Shown piece after piece: positions 22,019-30,885 of a DNA stretch of 64,000 nt. This DNA is from Takakia lepidozioides (taxonomy: Eukaryota; Streptophyta; Takakiopsida; Takakiales; Takakiaceae): the NCBI GenBank assembly GCA_030704615.1, contig CM060734.1:24676001-24740000 (forward strand), written 5' to 3'. Numbering within the stretch: the stretch's first letter is position 1; each line of letters begins with the position of its first letter. The notes beneath the pieces were generated by a model, which did not search any database, was not told the origin of the DNA, and saw only the letters and a program-made list of their open reading frames with translations. The position numbers and the translations under genes were made by a program.

Positions 22019-23838
22019 TGCATGTTGGACATGGATAGCAACTGTGAAGACCTGCTACTCACCTCGTGCATCCTCACTGACACACATCTTGATGTGGTGG
22101 TTTTTGGGACGGGCACAGGTGAGGGTCTTCACTGGATGTGTATTTTTTCAATTTGCAGATGATCAAAGGACTTGGCGATGGTGACCATGGAGGGTCTGAA
22201 GGGCAGAGCACTGAAGAAGGCGACTACCGAAGAGCCTTCCGACACCCCAGGATTTCAGAATATGGTCTCGTTGTTTGAGAGGGTGTGTGCAGACAAGGAT
22301 TGTAGGAGGGGCGGAAATGCCACCGAGTGGTCTTGCGATATGATCATCTTGGATATTCCGGACGGAGAGCCTGTGGAAGGACTTCAAGCTTTGCCATCTT
22401 GGAACAGGTACTCGGAGGACTTTTGGAAGAAAGGATTCGGGCTTGCCCGCATGGTGTTGGACGACAGAGGCTGTGTGGTTGTCCTGGCGAGCAGAGGAAA
22501 AAACACTCAGACAGGAATTGCGAAGTGGACCCGCAAGAGCGCCGTCCCGATTCTGAAAAAGAAGTGGACGTGCATCAACACACTGGGCCTTCGGTCGGAA
22601 GGGAAGAAGGTAATTACGACACTGGCACTTGTCCATTCATTTGCTTGGGTGTTTTCAAATGCGGTGCCGCATTCGGTTTCTAATCGTTCCCCCCTGTGTA
22701 TGCAGACGAAGCGGTTTGATGCATACTGCTTTGTGAAGGAGAACTCCACCTTTGCTTTCCGGAAGGAGGGAGGAAAGGTTGACCCGAACTGCGACCCCCT
22801 CGATTACGACGTTCTGTTCAACAACGTTCCCAAGGAACTTCTCCCTCATAGCCTCACTTCAACGGAACCCCTGCGGTACTCACGGACTCGGAGCCCTGCC
22901 TTCATTCAGACAATTATGGAGACATGCACAGACGTGGAGGGCACAGTGCTGGACCTCATCTGTGGGACAGGTATGCAGAATCTTGTTCTATGCTGTTCTG
23001 CAAATTCTCGTTAGGATGTAGTTTGCAACATCTGAAGCGCCATGTTGTAATGTGTGGATGGCATTGTAACAGGTGCCTCAATGTGGGCTGGGCGGTTTTC
23101 CGACCGGCACCTCTTTGCCTACGAGGAGGACTCATCCGTGTGGGGATCCCATCTGGAAGGGCTGCAACGGAATGTTAAGGCTCCCAACAGAGCGGAAGTC
23201 TCCTCGGATTCGTCGGAGTCCGAGGAAGACACAATGGACATTGATGCGGAGGAGAACCCGGAATACGAGTGAGTGCAAACATTGTAAGTTTGCAAAGCCT
23301 TCTGGGTCATTTTTGTCAAACGAATTTCCGGACTGTGGTTCTCATTAGTCTCGTTGATGATTGTCATGTGCAGGATTGCAGGGTCCGGGTCGAAACATGT
23401 AGGGCCTACACTTCCTGCCAGGAAGAATGTCCCGTTCTTTGCGAGGGCCGACTTCATGACGAGCCCGGTGAGGGACTACTCCCTTCCTAGTTATGCAGCT
23501 AAACTCGCAAATACAGCGATTAGAAGAAGTGAGAATCCCAGTAAAGTAGAGCAGATTTTGGAGAGGGCTAGGGAGGACAGAATGATAAGGAAAGAGTTGG
23601 CAGCAGCTCAGACAGGTAGACGGGTACGAAAGTACATATGTGATTCAGCGGATGAGAACGACGCAGACAGGGAGGAAGACCAACGGAGGTGAGATGGACA
23701 GTTCCGCAAGGGGAAGATGGGATTTTCGAAAGCCTGGCCAACGAGCAGTCCGCTGGAGATGAGAAAGGCAATGAGGGAATGGAGGCGGAGCAGGACAGTC
23801 TAGAACAGGATGAGGATTCGGATGATTTTCAAGATTAA
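22019..23838 (+). pseudogene. Beta-class amino-methyltransferase-like gene with introns
   Basis: Likely exons: about 22019-22131, about 22172-22609, 22706-22970, 23073-23268 and 23374-23692. GT-AG introns join KK|TKRFDAY, DLICGT-G-ASMW and EYE-IAGSG in frame. The protein has DMIILDIPDG at the place of the catalytic motif IV (normally DPPY or NPPY). About 170 residues later comes SPAFIQTIMETCTDVEG, then TVLDLICGTG as the AdoMet-binding motif I and HLFAYEED as the motif II acid. Motif IV before motif I is the order of beta-class N4/N6 DNA methyltransferases. DIPD is not a canonical catalytic tetrapeptide, so activity is doubtful. The first exon does not join cleanly, and the acidic tail (ending DDFQD at 23838) is reached only by a shift after 23692. 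Homology to methylases is my inference from motif layout. Confidence 0.55.
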
Positions 23839-23879
23839 TAGAATTTTAATGAAGTCTCTGTAAATGTAAATTCTCTTCC

Positions 23880-23892
23880 AGAGTATATAAAG
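23880..23892 (+). promoter_or_regulatory. TATA-like box before palindrome array B
   Basis: GAGTATATAAAGG is a good TATA box, but no reading frame begins within 300 bp downstream. What follows is the palindrome array. It might drive a non-coding transcript through the array, or be chance. Confidence 0.25.
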
Positions 23893-23977
23893 GAAATTCT
23901 CCCCGACATTCGTGACCCCTCTCCAGTGTGCATTCCAGCCACACAATCGCCCAAACCACGACGCTCCCAAAATCAGA

Positions 23978-24690
23978 AATGGGACACCGCATTTCCATGT
24001 ACGACCAAAATTTTGGCAACTCTAAAAACCTCTTTTGGAAATGCGGCACCGCATTTCCAAAACAGGGGAGGGACTAAATTTTCCATTTCATTGTTGGCAT
24101 AGTAAAAAGTAATCGGCCGATTGGAAATGTGGTGCCGCATTTCCAAAATTTCCTTTGTCCACACGCCAGTTTTGGCCTCTCCCGCTCATTTCATGGATGC
24201 CACCACGCTTACAGAGGTCGAACAAGGAGGTCGAACAAGGAGGTCGAAATGGCGGAATTGGAAATGCGGTGCCGCATTTCCATATTGGGGATGGTCGTTG
24301 TTCGAACTGCAGGCCCATCAGCAAAAATTGGCACCGCATTCCATTGTCAAAAAAAAGTCGATGACGGACATGGAAATGCGGCGCCGCATTTCCAGAACGG
24401 ACATTGCAATTTGTCCATTTGCAGACCCTCTCACGGAAATGCGGCAACGCATTCCATCGCGCTGGTCGGAAATGTCACACTTTTCGAAGTGTTGGACGGA
24501 AATGCGGCACCGCATTCCCTTGTCCAAAAAGAAGTTTCCATTGCCAAGCTGGAAATGCGTCGCCGCATTTGCAATGCCAACCTCGTTGTCTGTCCAATTT
24601 ATAGACCCGTGTTGGTATTTCGTGTACATGGACGGAAATGATGCACCGCATTCCAATGACCGACATGGAAATGTTGTGCCGCCTTCCATT
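23978..24690. repeat. Palindrome array B (GGAAATGCGG-YRCCGCATTTCC), about 11 copies
   Basis: Near-perfect 22-bp palindromes of the type GGAAATGCGGTGCCGCATTTCC-like halves (GGAAATGCGG and CCGCATTTCC) occur at about 23981, 24036, 24121, 24258, 24328, 24370, 24435, 24498, 24550, 24633 and 24667. Spacing varies from 34 to about 137 bp, mostly 50-70. Spacers are not obviously conserved, unlike the 116-bp array. One arm pair also lies in the methyltransferase intron (about 22659-22677). Another lies at about 25790 inside the reading frame of the plus-strand paired gene. Candidate role: protein binding sites or hairpins of the element's own system. Confidence 0.85.
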
Positions 24691-24926
24691 GTTTCATACG
24701 ACAATGCTAATGAGTCTCATACCGGTTACTGTGGTATATTCATCCGGACAGACACATTGTAGAAATGAGACATCAAATTGTAAACAGTGGGCCAATTCCG
24801 ACAGTTATTCAACACAATGAAACACAATCACACAGAAGTGAGGTACGATGGGTTTATTGATCGGACACGATGTCTCACATTTACCAACTGCAGACAAAAC
24901 TAAGCCTTCCTCCTTCTACATGGGCT

Positions 24927-25600
24927 TCACCAAGTCGACGGAACTTCGATAGCCCTCAAAACAAGCTCATTACTGCTACGGCACCTCGAGGTAAACTGCA
25001 ATTCGGTCGTTCTGCTGCCCTTGCTGGAGCCGACGACAATGTCATGTCCATCAATGATACCACCATCATACATTGACAAGGTCACTGTGGGCCTCATGTG
25101 CCTGTGCGATTCATCTTCGCAACTCAGCCGAATGTCTCCATACACTGGAAGAGCGGAGTGATCTCCATGTATATAGTTTTCCCCGATGCCGTCCTCCCTG
25201 GTCCACTGGCAGCAGTTCCAGCGCCAAAGCGAGGCCGTGCGTGATCTGTCCGGCATCCCTTTCCACCTTGGTATATCGAGGTCAACAATTTTCAGGACCC
25301 ACGGACCGCATTGACCCTCGCCCTCACCTCGCTCAAAGCGGTAATAGCCCTCCAAGTACTCCATTGCGCGCAAAGACTCTTGCTTGATTCCAGCAGCGTC
25401 TGTGAAAACAGAGAGCCACACAATGATGTCTCCTGATTCTGGTTTGAACATAGCATAATCGTGGCCATGATAAGGGCAGTCGGCTGGAGTTCGGTGGCAC
25501 GGCATCCTTGAAAAGTACCGGAGTACTGGAGTACGCTCAATGACAGCAGCTTCCGGATGGAGGAGGAGCAGCGCGGTGGCTGGAAAAAGTTCAAGCTAAC
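24927..25600 (-). CDS. Unknown family protein A, divergent pair with 25733-26614
   Basis: The frame ends at 24927 and reads upstream past 25505 to about 25600, where TTTTTCCAG could be a splice acceptor; the true start is not defined. Landmarks: ERTPVLRYFSRMPC, SGDIIVWLSVFTD, GYYRFERGEGEGQ, LWRWNCCQWTREDGIGE, VYGDIRLSCEDE, LSMYDGGIIDGHDIVV and ELVLRAIEVP. The alternation suggests a beta-rich globular protein. I recognise no known family. The rightward gene next to it is a clear homologue sharing all of these blocks, so the two genes come from a head-to-head duplication. Both lie between palindrome array B and the right border of the candidate composite element. Confidence 0.6.
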
Positions 25601-25732
25601 GCTGCAATTCCTCACAAAACACTCCAGGGCACATTTAAATTTCCCCCCTACAGGATCCTGGACGGATGAAGATTGGCTGCTCCATGAATGTAGCCGTTTC
25701 AGTTTCCTACCCTGCCATGCAAACTATGGGCA

Positions 25733-26614
25733 ATGACTGCCAGGTGGGCCGATAGCCACTCGACACGACAAAGTCCATCCCCCCTTCGATGTAAATGCGG
25801 CGCCGAATTTCCATCCGGGGATGGACTTCGGTGGCATATCTCAACCTATACCCCGTGGATGAGAAAGAGGTATGGGCGTCATGAACACGTTACACCTCCG
25901 TCGGTGGGTGCGTGGGACCCAGATTCTCCATTATTGGAGGCCGGACTGCTCTTCCGCTTCGCATCATTTCCAAAATCTAAGGGCTTCGTTGCTGTCCGCA
26001 AGGTCATTGTCATCGGCATCCAAGTCGTCCTCAGGTCCTCCTTTGCAAGGATGCCGTGCTTCCGGAACCGGGACGACTGCCCTTATGGAGGCATCGATTA
26101 TGGAATGTATTCGGCCACATCGGGAGACATTGTTATCTGGTACACAGATTACACAGAAGATATTGGCTCGATTGTGGAAACATTGGTGGCTTTTGAGTAT
26201 ATCCCAGGCCAGTACGCCTTCGAGCGGGGTGATAATCTTGGTCTGAGGAGTCCGTGGCTCATGCGCATCCTTGATTCCGATTTTCCCAGCTACGGCGGTC
26301 ATCCATGCAGAACAAGGCGCACTGCTATGCTGTTGCGGTGGAACTGGTGCCAGTGGACGTGGGTGGACTCCATCGGAGAGACCTATTCTCCTGAAGCAGT
26401 GCGCTCCTCTTCTCCATTGTATGGGGACATTCGCATTGGTGTGGAGGACGAAAACGTGAAGCTTTCCATATACGATGGTGGTATGATTGAAGGGCAGGAC
26501 ATTGTGGTGAACATCAACAGGGGCGGTACAACGGCTGCAATCGACTTTACCTGGAGAAGCCCGAAGACTCATGAGCTAGTTCTGAGAGCAGTCGAAGTCC
26601 CATTGACAACGTGA
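25733..26614 (+). CDS. Unknown family protein B, homologue of protein A
   Basis: This 293-codon open frame may start later than 25733, because the first 100 codons are poorly conserved. The conserved part begins at RSSFARMPCFRNRDDCPY and goes through SGDIVIWYTDYTED, QYAFERGDN, LLRWNWCQWTWVDSIGE, LYGDIRIGVEDENVKLS, YDGGMIEGQDIVV and ELVLRAVEVP. These match protein A block for block, with a short gap after EDE. An early CKCGAEF...LRWH segment is encoded by one of the array-B palindromes at about 25790; it looks like half a zinc finger but is probably a repeat read as protein. No transmembrane segment or signal peptide was seen. The function is unknown. The frame is intact. Confidence 0.6.
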   Translation: MTARWADSHSTRQSPSPLRCKCGAEFPSGDGLRWHISTYTPWMRKRYGRHEHVTPPSVGAWDPDSPLLEAGLLFRFASFPKSKGFVAVRKVIVIGIQVVLRSSFARMPCFRNRDDCPYGGIDYGMYSATSGDIVIWYTDYTEDIGSIVETLVAFEYIPGQYAFERGDNLGLRSPWLMRILDSDFPSYGGHPCRTRRTAMLLRWNWCQWTWVDSIGETYSPEAVRSSSPLYGDIRIGVEDENVKLSIYDGGMIEGQDIVVNINRGGTTAAIDFTWRSPKTHELVLRAVEVPLTT

Positions 26615-26957
26615 CTTGTATTCAGTAGGCACAGGGCTAACGATTTGTTTGCACAATCAGCACAGTAGACGTGCTTCAAATGCAATTCATGTGGATCAAT
26701 AAAAACCTCATTGTGCCCTCTTTTTATTCTATTCTGTGTCCATCGTTCCCAGAATGCGTCATTGCTCATTTCGTTTAGGATTGGGAGTGTGGGAGGATTT
26801 TGCAAGTGGCTGTTAGGCTGAAATGGCCCCCATTGTACAGAGCAGTACCACCCTACCATTCGCGAAACATTGTCATTCAATATATAATTCTAAAAAACAT
26901 TGCCGAACCTCCTTCATCGGGAGGTCCTTCTCCCCCTATGACCGTGGCACCCTTAAC

Positions 26958-27050
26958 CCTATTCCCGCGGACACATATTTCCGGAAAATAGTCTGCTCAT
27001 TTTTTTTTTCACACTTACGACTCTGCTCATGGCTCATGCCGCTTGTCGCG
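26958..27050 (-). repeat. Right inverted end of candidate composite element
   Basis: CCTATTCCCGCGG at 26958-26970 is the exact inverse of the left motif at 19169-19181. CTGCTCAT, a T-run, then GCTCATGGCTCATG at 27025-27038 mirror the CATGAGC copies at 18939-18958. A very similar end (CTGCTCATG, then repeated GCTCATGCC) occurs at 30145-30210 in the same orientation, so at least two elements share this end type. Confidence 0.45.
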
Positions 27051-27806
27051 GCCCTTTGCCTTGAGGGCAGGGGGTCGGGACACATGAGGGGCTGCCCCTG
27101 TGGTGGGGGCAGCGGCAGCGATAGGTATGGGGGGCTGAAGCACCCTTGAGTGCCCAAGGCACTCAGGGAAGCGGAGGCGCTCACTAGGTGGAGCCCCGCA
27201 CACCGGGTTGCAGTGGGGGTGGCTCCACAAGGGGTGGTGGTAGCTTAGTGGGACTTAGTGGGGGTGGCATAGGACTCACCATGGGGGCGGAGACCTCGTG
27301 GTGGGAGTCGTGGGGAGTCTTGGGACTCATCACGGTCCATAGGGGCCGTGGTGAGCGGGCCAAGACTCACTGCGACTCACCACCGGGAATCGAGGGTCTT
27401 CGTGGTGGTTCGCCATAAAATGGCATGGCTGGTTGTGAAACCCCCGCGGACAGCTACAGAAGTATATATAGGGAGTAGTAACCCCGAGAACGGTGCAAGC
27501 CCGTTGGTGACCAAAAACTAGTGAGTAAGCGAGCGAGCCGGAAAGCGACCAAAGAGTGGGGAGCTGTTCCGGACTGCCAACTACCAAAGGGAATTCCCGC
27601 TGGTTCCAAATCGGTGGAGGGTTCTTTGGGAGAACAAAGGGGGACCGTTATGCCCCGGTGAGCAGCCGAAGCTCCAAGTTGGCCCGGCGGCCAGGTTGGG
27701 AGTCAGGCGCGCGCATCAAAGCGAGTAACTATGACTTGAAGGGGAGCTTACCGAAGTGAGGTGCGCGACACCGCTCATGGCTCATGGCTCATGAAATAGC
27801 AGCCCC
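27051..27806. other. G-rich spacer with GTGG/GACTCAC repeats and a TATA-like box
   Basis: No supported gene. The part 27190-27420 has many GGGTGG, GTGGGACT and GACTCAC words. AGTATATATAGGG at about 27461-27473 is TATA-like. It is followed by about 300 bp of GC-rich sequence resembling an LTR or 5' leader, but no partner LTR was found. GCTCATGGCTCATGGCTCATG at 27774-27794 marks the junction with the MULE fragment. Confidence 0.4.
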
Positions 27807-29461
27807 CCCTTGGATGATGCAGAGACACAGTTTGCATGTATACGGGCTTGGTGGACATCGTCAGGTGCTGTAAGGAAATCAGACGAGGGAGCAATGGTCA
27901 GTTGGCTAGCATGGTGGCATTATCGTTTCCTCTTGTTCGGCGACTATATGCGGGAGGTGAGTTGCACGAATTCGCGTCCCGTTGAATATTATTCTTGGCC
28001 ATATTTGTAACTTGCTTGTAACCTCAACATGTGCTTGTGCAGGAAATGTGTCTCGACTCCGACACTGACATGCCCACGACAAACATGGCCGAATCAGTGC
28101 ACTCTTTCTGGCGTGCCTCCTCTGCAGCGCATCTGGTGGACATCCTCACTGCCACAACGGAGGACATTGTGAGGTCAATTATGCAGCAATGCAGGTACAA
28201 CGAGTTCTTGAAAGGGAAACAGTGGGGCTTGGGGCCGGACAGGCAGGAAATGCTGATGCGGACTGCCTCTAGATCGAAGAATCCTCGAAAGTGGGCGGTG
28301 GCCTTGCGAGAGGGCCTTCGGGACACGCCATTGATGCGAAGAGGCCAACATTTGGAAGGAGATGTTCATACCCGTCCAGTGAGACGAAGACTTGACGAGG
28401 CACCTGGCGGAGAAGAGGATTCATGGCGAGCTGACAAGAATATTCGCACGCTCCCTCGTGGTCCGGTGATGTTGCCCGAGGAGGTCTCGTCGAGCACCGC
28501 AAGTCCTGCACGTTCAAGATCGCCATCTCCTTTGAGCACAGGGCGCGTGCCCCGGCAACATAACGAGCCATCTGTAGTAAAGCAGTACAACATTCCCATT
28601 GTGGAGACAAGAGTGTCGGAGTCGCAGTGGAGAATTGCGAGGACATTGCCGGCATTTCGAGGGAAGTGTTGCGCCATCCGGGTGGATACGAGAGCACGCT
28701 GTGGTGAGATGATTCGGAGGAACCCACACGGTGCTGTACCTGCACCTTGTTTCAGCTGCAGATTTTTGACTCCCACATTTGCTCACGCCACAACGCAGAC
28801 ATTTTGGTTCTGTAGGCACGACATAATGACCTGTGTATTTGGCAAGCCCAAGTACGGGATTCAGGGAATGCCGGAGCCTCCGGGCGTCTGGCCTGTTGCA
28901 CCGGGTTGCAGCCTCTCTCAGAATGAGGCGGATGCTCTATCTGCAGCAGGATTTCGAATGGTGCAACGCACAGATATCCCGGCCCATGCATTTCCGGTTC
29001 CTCAGACCCAGCCATTGCAGACTGCTCGGTCCAGTAGAGACGGATTGGACAATTCTGCACATCCCACAATGCGATTCGGAAGAGTGAAGAGACGACACCC
29101 TCCCAACAAGTTGAATGAGACTCGGATTGCCAATGCTCTTGGGATGGCTTGCACTATTCAGAGCTCCATGGACGTACCCCCACCCGGCCTTGGGCGTGTG
29201 TATCGGATGGCAACGGCCGGCTCGGCTGTACGCGACGATGTATACACAATTACGATTGGAGTGGAGCCGACTTGCAATTGTACGGACTTCTCGTTGATGG
29301 AAGCAAAGAAGGGTTCGAAGTATTATCCGTGCAAGCATCTGTATTACATTTACCTGAAGAGGTTGAGGATGAACGTGACTATTGATGACTTTATTCATGC
29401 ACCGGCGTTGAGCGTGAACGAGCTGCACAAACTCCTCCTTAGGGATTCCAGAAATCATTGA
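27807..29461 (+). pseudogene. MULE transposase C-terminal half with intact SWIM finger
   Basis: The first exon piece (27807-27956) reads CIRAWWTSSGA...WLAWWHYRFLLFGDYMRE. An intron 27957-28042 (GTGAGT to TGTGCAG) leads in phase 0 to EMCLDSDTDMPTTNMAESVH. A Ser/Arg/Pro-rich linker follows, then a Cys-rich block (KCCAIRVDTRARC...CFSC...FWFCRHDIMTC) and a SWIM finger CNCTDF...YYPCKHLYYIY near the end. This is homologous to 13800-15478 and preserves the SWIM ligands in an open frame. The catalytic core is absent: coding starts abruptly about 10 bp after a GCTCATG cluster. It is a truncated copy, perhaps a non-autonomous element that kept only the DNA-binding end. Confidence 0.85.
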
Positions 29462-29621
29462 TGGGGCAAAGGGAATCCTCCATATGGATATTTTCAATTG
29501 CATTTTGTTGTATCAGACTTTTTTTTGCAGTGTAATGAAATGCACCCCAAAACTCCTGGAATGAGGCAATATTCCATTCAAACTGAGATCCAACAGAAGC
29601 AGTTGTGGGCCATTTCTGGAA

Positions 29622-29965
29622 AAATGGCGTCGAATTTCTCTTTTTGGGGCCGAAAACTGGCTAAGTCCCAACATGCACTGGTACCTGTGTCTGGGAAAAT
29701 GGCGCCGAATTTCTCTTTTTTGGGCCGAAAACTGGCTAAGTCCCAACATGCACTGGTACAGTGTCTGGAAAAATGGCGCCGAATTTCCCTATTTTGCGCC
29801 GAAAACTGGCTAAGTCCGAACATGCACTGGAAAAATGGCGCCGAATTACCTGTCATGAGGGGACCTATAGCCGCGGAATTCGGCACCATTTTTCGCCAGA
29901 GAGACCTATTACCGCGAAATACGTCGCCGTTTTTTCAGGTTACGGACCCTATTACCGCAAAATTC
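29622..29965. repeat. Palindrome array C (AAAATGGCGCCGAATTT), five to seven copies
   Basis: Four near-identical units of about 73 bp contain AAAATGGCGCCGAATTTC and GGCCGAAAACTGGCTAAGTCC, at about 29622, 29697, 29772 and 29835. They pass into degenerate inverted copies (GAATTCGGCACCATTTTTC at about 29875, GTCGCCGTTTTTTC, AATTCGGCACCATATTT). The core GGCGCC is a palindrome and the flanks are partly inverse. The array sits just downstream of the MULE fragment. Confidence 0.8.
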
Positions 29966-30215
29966 GGCACCATATTTGCACATGTCGCTGGGAATTGGCA
30001 TGAGCGGAAGACGAAATATCATGAGCACAACTGTCAAAACTGCAATTTTCCCTTCAAGGGGCCGAATAATATATTTGTTTTTCCTGACACATTGCATTAA
30101 ATTATTGTTTTTTATTGTTTTTTATTTTCGAAATTTGTACTTCTGCTCATGAAAACCGATTGTCTTACTACTCCGCTCATGCCGCTCATGCCGCTCATGC
30201 TCATGAAATAGCAAA
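29862..30215 (-). repeat. Transposon end region with CCTAT..CCGCGG and GCTCATG motifs
   Basis: Three CCTATWNCCGCGA-type motifs occur at 29864, 29905 and 29948. GCTCATG copies follow at 30145, 30180, 30189, 30198 and nearby, ending in GCTCATGAAATAGC. The arrangement and orientation match the right end at 26958-27050, and GCTCATGAAATAGC is repeated at about 27788. I take this as the right end of a second, related element whose left half is missing or replaced. Confidence 0.45.
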
Positions 30216-30885
30216 CCTCTGAAGATGTGCTCCTGGCTTTGAGGGGAAACCATCTTCTACTAAACTTGTAAGCTCGGTCCACTCAGCCAACTTGTCTCTG
30301 GCCGTAAGGCATGGCGGGGGTTGGGGGAAAGTGTTTGCAGATGTGCCCTCTGGTTGGATACTACTTTCCTATTATTAGGTCTTCCATGTCGGTCTAACGT
30401 GTATCTCTGCTATGACGCTATGTATTGCAGGTTTTTTTGATACCGTGATCCCTCGTCTCTTCGTTACTTGGGGAGGAATCAGGGTCTTCTTGGGTCAGCC
30501 TCTATGGCACTCACCTTATGAGGCTATTTTGTCCTCCTAAATTGTTATTGTAAAACTTACAATTGTAATTGCAGAATGTTGTCGAATGGATGCCACAGTT
30601 TCAGGCTTATTTCCCATTTCGGGTATTTTGATGGTATTCTTGATGGTATGTTGGTTTCATGTTGCCTAAGTTCATCCCACGGTCATAGGACCCTCGGGTA
30701 TAGGCGCCGTATGTTTTTGTTGACGTGGCGGATGCTGACGTGGCGCCACATCAGCATTTGACACCATGGCAACTCGCTGGCATCACGCTCATGCCACGTC
30801 ATGCTCATGCCGCCTCACCAGCGTGTGAGCATACGCTCACACGCAAGGCTCACGCCGTTGCGTCGTTGTTGAGCTACACCTTGGT
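30216..30885. other. No gene seen; GTGTGAGC palindrome at about 30826
   Basis: No coding signal. Between 30720 and 30870 there are several GACGTGGCG, CTCATGCC and GTGAGC words, including GTGTGAGCATACGCTCACAC, one base from a perfect 20-bp palindrome. The perfect version occurs at 59559-59578 in the insertion inside the chromodomain LINE, so related end sequences are present at both places. Confidence 0.4.

Noticed and set aside
25780-25840. C2H2 zinc finger at the start of protein B (CKCGAEF...LRWH)
   Set aside because: The Cys part is encoded by an array-B palindrome, the second His is missing and protein A lacks the segment.
27723-27736. GAGTAACTATGACT, identical to part of the 28S rRNA R2 target region
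   Set aside because: Only 14 bases match; the flanks do not match rRNA and no R2-type protein is nearby. Probably chance.
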